From Anaerosomatales bacterium (lineage in GTDB: Bacteria; Actinomycetota; Coriobacteriia; Anaerosomatales; Anaerosomataceae): a stretch of 64,000 bases of DNA. Shown piece by piece: positions 59,788 to 64,000 of this stretch. The notes beneath the pieces are model-generated. The model was not told the origin of the DNA. It did no database searches and was given only the letters and a program-made list of their open reading frames with translations. The DNA is taken from positions 186,995-250,994 of the forward strand of contig JASEEU010000002.1 in assembly GCA_030019445.1 (NCBI GenBank). The letters are read 5' to 3'. The position numbers and the translations under genes were made by a program. Position 1 is the stretch's first letter; each line of letters opens with the position of its first letter.

Positions 59788-60738
59788 ATGCGCGTGCTCG
59801 TTACCGGAGGAGCCGGATTCATCGGCTCGAACCTCGTCGAGGCTCTGCTGGAGCGGGGCGATACGGTGGGCGTCATCGACGACCTCTCGACGGGACACGC
59901 AGAGAACGTGCCCGAGGCCGTCTGGTTCGCGCGCCTCGACATCACAGGCGAAGATCTCGCCTCCGCTGTTGCGGAGTTCGCCCCTGAAGCGTTGGTGCAC
60001 CTCGCCGCGCAGACGAGCGTCCCGCTCTCGGTAGCGGATCCCGAGCGAGACCGGCTGGTGAACCTCGCCGGGACGCGCGCCGTCGCCGCTGCCGCGGTCG
60101 CCGCGGGCGTCACGCGCGTGCTCTCGGCATCCTCGGCCGCCGTCTACGGCACGCCGCGCGGCCCCCTGCCGCTGTCGGAAGACGCCGAAACCGTTCCCGA
60201 GAACCCCTACGGCGAGTCGAAGCTTGCGGCTGAGTCAGCGCTCTCCGAGGTGCTCGTGCCGGCGGGCGTCGACTTCGCGTCGCTGCGCTTCGCGAACGTC
60301 TACGGGCCGCGTCAGGACTGGCAGGGGGAGGGCGGCGTCGTGGCCATCGTGAGCGCGCGGATGCTCGGCGGCGAGACGCCGGTCGTCTACGGCACCGGGC
60401 GGCAGACGCGGGATTTCATCTACGTCGGCGACGTCGTCGGTGCGATCCTGCACGCTCTCATGCGACCGGGTGCGCTGGCGAGCGGTGGCGGCGGGCGCAC
60501 CGGCGCCGCATACAACATCTCGACGGGCAGAGAGACATCGGTGAACGACCTCGTCGCGGGGTTGGCGGCCGCGTGCGGCTACGAAGGGGACGTACGCTGC
60601 GAGCCGGCGCGGGTCGGCGACATCGAGCGCAGCGCGCTCGACCCGGCTCGTGCGCGCGCGGCGTTCGACTGGCAGGCTCGCGTGTCCCTGGACGAGGGGC
60701 TCGCGGTCACCGCCGAGTGGTTCTCGCGGGCGCGATGA
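59788..60738 (+). CDS. NAD-dependent epimerase/dehydratase, UDP-glucose 4-epimerase-like
   Basis: A 316-residue extended short-chain dehydrogenase. It has the NAD motif VTGGAGFIGSNLVEALL at the N-terminus, IDDLSTG, the catalytic Ser/Tyr-Lys (SSAAVYG and NPYGESKLAAE, YxxxK), and RFANVYGPRQD. These fit GalE-type sugar-nucleotide epimerases. It probably makes a sugar for cell-envelope glycans. It begins six bases after the sortase and overlaps the next gene (ATGA). Confidence 0.88.
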   Translation: MRVLVTGGAGFIGSNLVEALLERGDTVGVIDDLSTGHAENVPEAVWFARLDITGEDLASAVAEFAPEALVHLAAQTSVPLSVADPERDRLVNLAGTRAVAAAAVAAGVTRVLSASSAAVYGTPRGPLPLSEDAETVPENPYGESKLAAESALSEVLVPAGVDFASLRFANVYGPRQDWQGEGGVVAIVSARMLGGETPVVYGTGRQTRDFIYVGDVVGAILHALMRPGALASGGGGRTGAAYNISTGRETSVNDLVAGLAAACGYEGDVRCEPARVGDIERSALDPARARAAFDWQARVSLDEGLAVTAEWFSRAR

Positions 60739-61265
60739 ACGACGGGCCGGACACGCGCGCTCTCGTCGAGGCGGTGCGCGCCAAGGCGATGAGCGAGGCC
60801 GCTGCGGCCGATGCGCTCCTGGACGGCGTGACGGTGTCCGTGGGCGGTGTGATCCCCGCGCCCACGCTGCTCGTCTCGGCTCGACCCTCCGCGACTGGAT
60901 CGGCGGCGGGCTCGGCGTTGGCGGGCGCGGCCGGTGAGGCGGCCGGCAAGGCGCTCGCCGGGCTCGGCCTGCCGCCGGAATGGGCCGCGGTCGTATCCCG
61001 GCAGGGCGACGCCGAGCTCACGGTGATGCGCGAGCGCCTCGGGCTGCTCGTCGAAGCCGTCGACCCCGATGTCGTGATAGCGCTTGACGCGGAGGCCGCC
61101 GAGGACGTCGCCGCGGCGCTGGGGACGCCGCCGTTGCGGTTCGGTGATCCGGTGACCATCGGCGGAAGGCGTGTGCTGGCAGTCGACGGGTTCGAGGCGT
61201 CGCTCGCCGATGAGGCGCGGAAGCGGCGGGTGTGGCGACAGCTCACGGCGCTGCGCGAGCCCTAG
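60735..61265 (+). CDS. Conserved hypothetical protein, uracil-DNA-glycosylase-like fragment possible
   Basis: A 176-residue protein with Ala-rich helices (GSAAGSALAGAAGEAAGKALAGLGLP) and a strand-rich second half (LLVEAVDPDVVIALDAEAAEDVAAALG, FGDPVTIGGRRVLAVDGFEASLADEARKRRVW). The latter resembles the end region of family-4-type uracil-DNA glycosylase folds, but no catalytic or cluster residues are visible, so this is only a resemblance. The ATG overlaps the epimerase stop. Confidence 0.5.
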   Translation: MNDGPDTRALVEAVRAKAMSEAAAADALLDGVTVSVGGVIPAPTLLVSARPSATGSAAGSALAGAAGEAAGKALAGLGLPPEWAAVVSRQGDAELTVMRERLGLLVEAVDPDVVIALDAEAAEDVAAALGTPPLRFGDPVTIGGRRVLAVDGFEASLADEARKRRVWRQLTALREP

Positions 61266-61271
61266 GAGCAT

Positions 61272-61297
61272 GAAGGGCGCTTCGCAAGGCGCCCTTC
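61272..61297. terminator. Bidirectional terminator hairpin
   Basis: GAAGGGCGC and GCGCCCTTC pair perfectly across eight bases between the convergent hypothetical gene and the ferredoxin gene. Confidence 0.7.
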
Positions 61298-61325
61298 CAT
61301 GCCACACGGCCGATGGTCGGCCGAG

Positions 61326-61514
61326 CTAGTCTTCTTCGATCTCCTCGATCGCCCCCATCGGGCACTCCTCCATGCAGGTGGCGCACGCGGTGCACGCGTC
61401 GTCGTTCACCGGTTCGGCGACATCGTCGACGAGTTCGAGCACTCCCTCGGGACATGCATCCACGCATATACCGCAGCCTGAGCACTCGTCTTCGTTGATG
61501 ATCGGACGGGGCAT
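61326..61514 (-). CDS. Two-cluster [4Fe-4S] ferredoxin
   Basis: A 62-residue acidic ferredoxin with both cluster motifs, CSGCGICVDACPEGV and CTACATCMEECPMGA. It is a soluble low-potential electron carrier and could serve the pyruvate oxidoreductase or the hydrogenase-related proteins of this region. The start ATG 61514 is chosen from AAGGAGAG upstream. It is transcribed away from dnaK. Confidence 0.95.
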   Translation of the reverse strand: MPRPIINEDECSGCGICVDACPEGVLELVDDVAEPVNDDACTACATCMEECPMGAIEEIEED

Positions 61515-61835
61515 CGATCTCTCCTTCTGCGTCGCACGCCGGCACCGATGTCGTGCCGGCGGTGGTCGGTTCTGGGGCCGTACCATACATGACGCATAGG
61601 GGGGTGTAAAGCGGCAGTCGCCGGGGATCCTGAAGCACGTCAGGGCGGGTCGACGGTGCCGAGTTTTCGGCATCAGCGAGCCGGGTATATTGAACAGGTA
61701 CTGTCAACAAAGTTGACATGACCACACTCAGATATTAGTCTGAGATGCGCGTCGCGGTCGGGCGGGGTGCCCGCGTGCGGCGTCCACACATGCCACGGAA
61801 CCTCGTCAGAGGTCTTGAGGAAGGAGCACGGGACC
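61515..61835. other. Divergent promoter region of ferredoxin and dnaK
   Basis: About 320 bases without a gene. The right half carries the dnaK promoter and two inverted repeats. The region 61600-61690 is GC-rich with no feature I recognise. CIRCE (TTAGCACTC..GAGTGCTAA) is absent. Confidence 0.5.
61702..61744 (+). promoter_or_regulatory. dnaK promoter with two inverted repeats
   Basis: TGTCAAC-AAA-GTTGACA (61702-61718) is a perfect inverted repeat whose right arm contains a consensus -35, TTGACA. Seventeen bases on is TAGTCT, a fair -10, which lies inside a second inverted repeat CTCAGA-TATTAG-TCTGAG (61727-61744). Binding of a repressor to either would occlude the promoter. Neither repeat matches CIRCE or HAIR. 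Confidence 0.6.
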
Positions 61836-63731
61836 ATGGGCAAGATCATCGGTATCGACCTGGGCACGACCAACTCGGCCGTTGCCGTCCTCGAGGGCGG
61901 CGAGCCCACCATCATCGTCAACTCGGAGGGCGACCGGACGACCCCGTCCGTGGTGGCGTTCCGCAAGGACGGCGAGCGCATCGTCGGCAAGGCCGCGAAG
62001 AACCAGGCCATCACGAACCCCGAGAACACCATCAAGTCCATCAAGCGCTTCATCGGCCGTCGGTTCGAAGAGACCGAGTCGGAACGCAAGACCGTCTCCT
62101 ACAACGTCGTGAAAGGCAAGGACGGCCGGGCCGTCGTGGAGGTCGAGGGCACGAGGTATACGCCCGAGGAGATCTCGGCGATGATCCTCCAGAAGATGAA
62201 GGCAGACGCGGAGGCGTATCTCGGCGAGAAGGTCACCGAGGCGGTCATAACCGTTCCCGCGTACTTCAACGACTCGCAGCGACAGGCGACGAAGGACGCC
62301 GGTAAGGTCGCCGGTCTCGAAGTGAAGCGCATCATCAACGAGCCCACCGCGGCTGCGCTCGCGTACGGGCTCGACAAGGGCCACGAGGACCAGACGATCC
62401 TCGTCTTCGACCTGGGGGGCGGCACCTTCGACGTGTCGATCCTCGAAATGGGCGAGGGTGTCTTCGAGGTGAAGTCGACCTCCGGCGACAACCATCTCGG
62501 TGGCGATGACTGGGACCAGCGCGTCATGGACTGGCTGGCCGACAAGTTCAAGGCCGATCACGGCATCGACCTGCGCGCCGACAAGATGGCGCTGCAGCGG
62601 CTCAAGGAGGCCGCTGAGAAGGCAAAGATGGAGCTCTCCACGATGCAGACGACCCAGATCAACCTGCCGTTCATCACGGCGGACGCCTCCGGGCCGAAGC
62701 ACCTGGACTACACGCTGACCCGTGCCGAGTTCCAGAAGGTGACGAGCGACCTGCTCGATCGCTGCAAGAAGCCGGTCGAGAACGCCATCAAGGATGCCGG
62801 CATCAAGGCGGCGGACATCGACCACGTCATCCTCGTGGGCGGCTCGACCCGCATGCCGGCGGTCCAGGAGCTGGTCAAGGGCATCACCGGCAAGGATCCG
62901 CACAAGGGTGTCAACCCCGATGAGGTCGTCGCCATCGGCGCGGCCATCCAGGGCGGTGTGCTCGGCGGAGACGTGAAGGACATCCTGCTGCTCGACGTGA
63001 CCCCGCTCTCGCTGGGCGTGGAGACGCTCGGCGGCGTCATGACCAAGATGATCGAGCGCAACACCACCATTCCCACGCGCAAGACCGAGGTCTACACGAC
63101 CGCGGCCGATGGACAGACGTCGGTCGAGATCCACGTGCTGCAGGGCGAGCGCGAGATGGCGGCGGACAACAAGACGCTCGGCAAGTTCCACCTCATGAAC
63201 ATCCCGCCGGCACCGCGCGGCGTACCGCAGATCGAGGTCACGTTCGATATCGACGCCAACGGCATCGTGAACGTCTCGGCGAAGGACCGGGGCACCGGGC
63301 AGGAGCAGAAGATCACCATCTCCGGCTCCACCGCGCTCTCCGACGAAGAAGTCGAGCGCATGGTCATGGATGCTGAGGCGCATGCCGAGGAGGACCGCAA
63401 GCGCAAGGAGCAGGCCGAGATCCGGAACACGGCGGACTCGCTCGTGTATACGACCGAGAAGACGCTCTCCGACCTCGGTGACAAGGTTCCCGAGGAGACG
63501 AAGGCTGCGTGCGAGGCGGCCGCGGAGAAGGTCAAGAAGGCGCTCGAAGGCGACGACGCCGATGAGATCAAGTCGGCGACCGAGGAACTCCAGCAGGCGA
63601 GCTACAAGCTGGCTGAGATCGTCTATCAGGAGAGCCAGGCGGCGGCCGCCGAAGGCGGAGAGCCCGCCGAGACGCCGACCGACGAGGAAGAGGTCGTGGA
63701 AGCGGACTACGAGGTCGTCGACGAGGAGTAG
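61836..63731 (+). CDS. dnaK: Molecular chaperone DnaK (Hsp70)
   Basis: A 631-residue chaperone. It has the ATPase signature [12 protein letters not shown] at the N-terminus, [28 protein letters not shown], the substrate-binding domain ([14 protein letters not shown]) and an acidic tail ending EVVDEE. Length and motif order are normal. The ATG at 61836 follows GAGGAAGGAGC. grpE begins three bases after the stop, the usual dnaK-grpE order in actinobacteria. Confidence 0.97.
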   Translation: MGKIIGIDLGTTNSAVAVLEGGEPTIIVNSEGDRTTPSVVAFRKDGERIVGKAAKNQAITNPENTIKSIKRFIGRRFEETESERKTVSYNVVKGKDGRAVVEVEGTRYTPEEISAMILQKMKADAEAYLGEKVTEAVITVPAYFNDSQRQATKDAGKVAGLEVKRIINEPTAAALAYGLDKGHEDQTILVFDLGGGTFDVSILEMGEGVFEVKSTSGDNHLGGDDWDQRVMDWLADKFKADHGIDLRADKMALQRLKEAAEKAKMELSTMQTTQINLPFITADASGPKHLDYTLTRAEFQKVTSDLLDRCKKPVENAIKDAGIKAADIDHVILVGGSTRMPAVQELVKGITGKDPHKGVNPDEVVAIGAAIQGGVLGGDVKDILLLDVTPLSLGVETLGGVMTKMIERNTTIPTRKTEVYTTAADGQTSVEIHVLQGEREMAADNKTLGKFHLMNIPPAPRGVPQIEVTFDIDANGIVNVSAKDRGTGQEQKITISGSTALSDEEVERMVMDAEAHAEEDRKRKEQAEIRNTADSLVYTTEKTLSDLGDKVPEETKAACEAAAEKVKKALEGDDADEIKSATEELQQASYKLAEIVYQESQAAAAEGGEPAETPTDEEEVVEADYEVVDEE

Positions 63732-63734
63732 CGC

Positions 63735-64000
63735 ATGGACCGGAAGAGGCACACAGACCCCGCGGGGCCCGGTGCGACCGATCCCACGCTGGAAGAGGAC
63801 CTCGGTGCTGAGTTCGCCCTACGTGGCGACCAGCTCGAGCACGACCTCGAGCAGGCACGGCGCGAGGCGGCTCAGCACCTGGAGGCCGCACAGCGCATCC
63901 AGGCGGAGTTCGACAACTACCGCAAGCGTGTGGCCCGTGAGGCCGAGGACATCAGGCGCCGGGCCGGGCAGCGGATCGTGGAAGAGCTGCTGCCCGTGCT
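63735..64000 (+). CDS. grpE: Nucleotide exchange factor GrpE, cut by the right edge
   Basis: The first 88 residues of GrpE. A charged N-terminus (MDRKRHTDPAGPG) is followed by the long coiled helix and AEFDNYRKRVAREAED, the family hallmark, then VEELLPVL. It releases ADP from DnaK. The start ATG lies three bases after dnaK. The C-terminal domain lies outside the window. Confidence 0.92.
   Translation, partial: MDRKRHTDPAGPGATDPTLEEDLGAEFALRGDQLEHDLEQARREAAQHLEAAQRIQAEFDNYRKRVAREAEDIRRRAGQRIVEELLPV

Noticed and set aside
61600-61835. CIRCE or HAIR heat-shock operator at dnaK
   Set aside because: Neither consensus is present; the inverted repeats found there differ in sequence and spacing.
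61806-63752. A 648-codon minus-strand frame opposite dnaK
   Set aside because: Dense antisense shadow of a highly biased gene. Claims of a dehydrogenase-like protein opposite hsp70 genes are an old artefact of codon structure.

Overview
The window is a high-GC, gene-dense chromosomal segment with no tRNA, insertion sequence, phage or CRISPR array that I could find. It has the look of an anaerobic, single-membrane actinobacterium, most likely a deep Coriobacteriia / Anaerosomatales-type lineage. That placement is inferred from the base composition, the small SRP RNA next to dnaX-ybaB-recR, a four-subunit pyruvate:ferredoxin oxidoreductase, ferredoxins, multihaem cytochromes, NiFe-hydrogenase maturation genes and sortase-anchored surface protein machinery. 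No 16S or phylogenetic marker test was possible.

Layout. 1-5.7 kb: a KdpD-like histidine kinase cut by the left edge, a small zinc-ribbon protein, a DUF362 iron-sulphur protein, an ABC ATPase, YtxH, a zinc-ribbon/PH-like protein and an amidohydrolase. 5.7-9 kb: a respiratory cluster with a NapC/NirT-like tetrahaem cytochrome, an 11-haem lipoprotein cytochrome whose frame is interrupted by one in-frame UGA followed by a bSECIS-like hairpin, and a double-rhodanese lipoprotein. 9-12.5 kb: a lone receiver protein, the SRP RNA, dnaX, ybaB and recR. 12.6-15.7 kb: porGDAB. 15.8-19.2 kb: a PstS-like lipoprotein with an HD-GYP sensor. 19.3-21.6 kb: lysC-asd. 21.8-28.1 kb: a tightly coupled run of response regulator, kinase, QueT-like membrane protein, sensory [FeFe]-hydrogenase/GGDEF fusion, AmrS-like radical SAM enzyme and DsbA-like protein. 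28.2-33.6 kb: a glycosyltransferase-like protein, TauE/SafE transporter, acetyltransferase, LytS/LytTR two-component pair and phosphoesterase. 33.8-36.7 kb: UspA, DUF485 protein and a sodium/solute symporter.

36.7-52.8 kb is almost all on the minus strand. Read from its upstream end it holds a DUF6049-like protein, a PIN-TPR protein, trxB, trxA, a DUF3842 protein, a CooT-type nickel protein, an 81-residue protein, an ECF nickel/cobalt transporter (cbiM-cbiQ-cbiO), a zinc-ribbon/HEPN-like protein, hypF-hypC-hypD-hypE, an EamA transporter and pgi. This reads as a nickel uptake and NiFe-hydrogenase maturation island, although hypA, hypB and the hydrogenase itself are not in the window. 52.9-61.5 kb: lon, an LPFTG surface protein with SdrD-like repeats, a secreted HExxH protein under a c-di-GMP-I riboswitch, a class E-like sortase, an epimerase, an unknown protein and a ferredoxin. 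61.8 kb to the end: dnaK and the start of grpE.

Two themes stand out. Cyclic di-GMP recurs: an HD-GYP phosphodiesterase, a degenerate GGDEF domain fused to a hydrogenase-like sensor, and a riboswitch controlling a putative secreted metallopeptidase beside a wall-anchored adhesin and a sortase. This resembles the adhesin/protease switch of Clostridioides difficile. The second theme is the respiratory cluster at 6-9 kb, where an internal UGA may be recoded to selenocysteine in a multihaem cytochrome.
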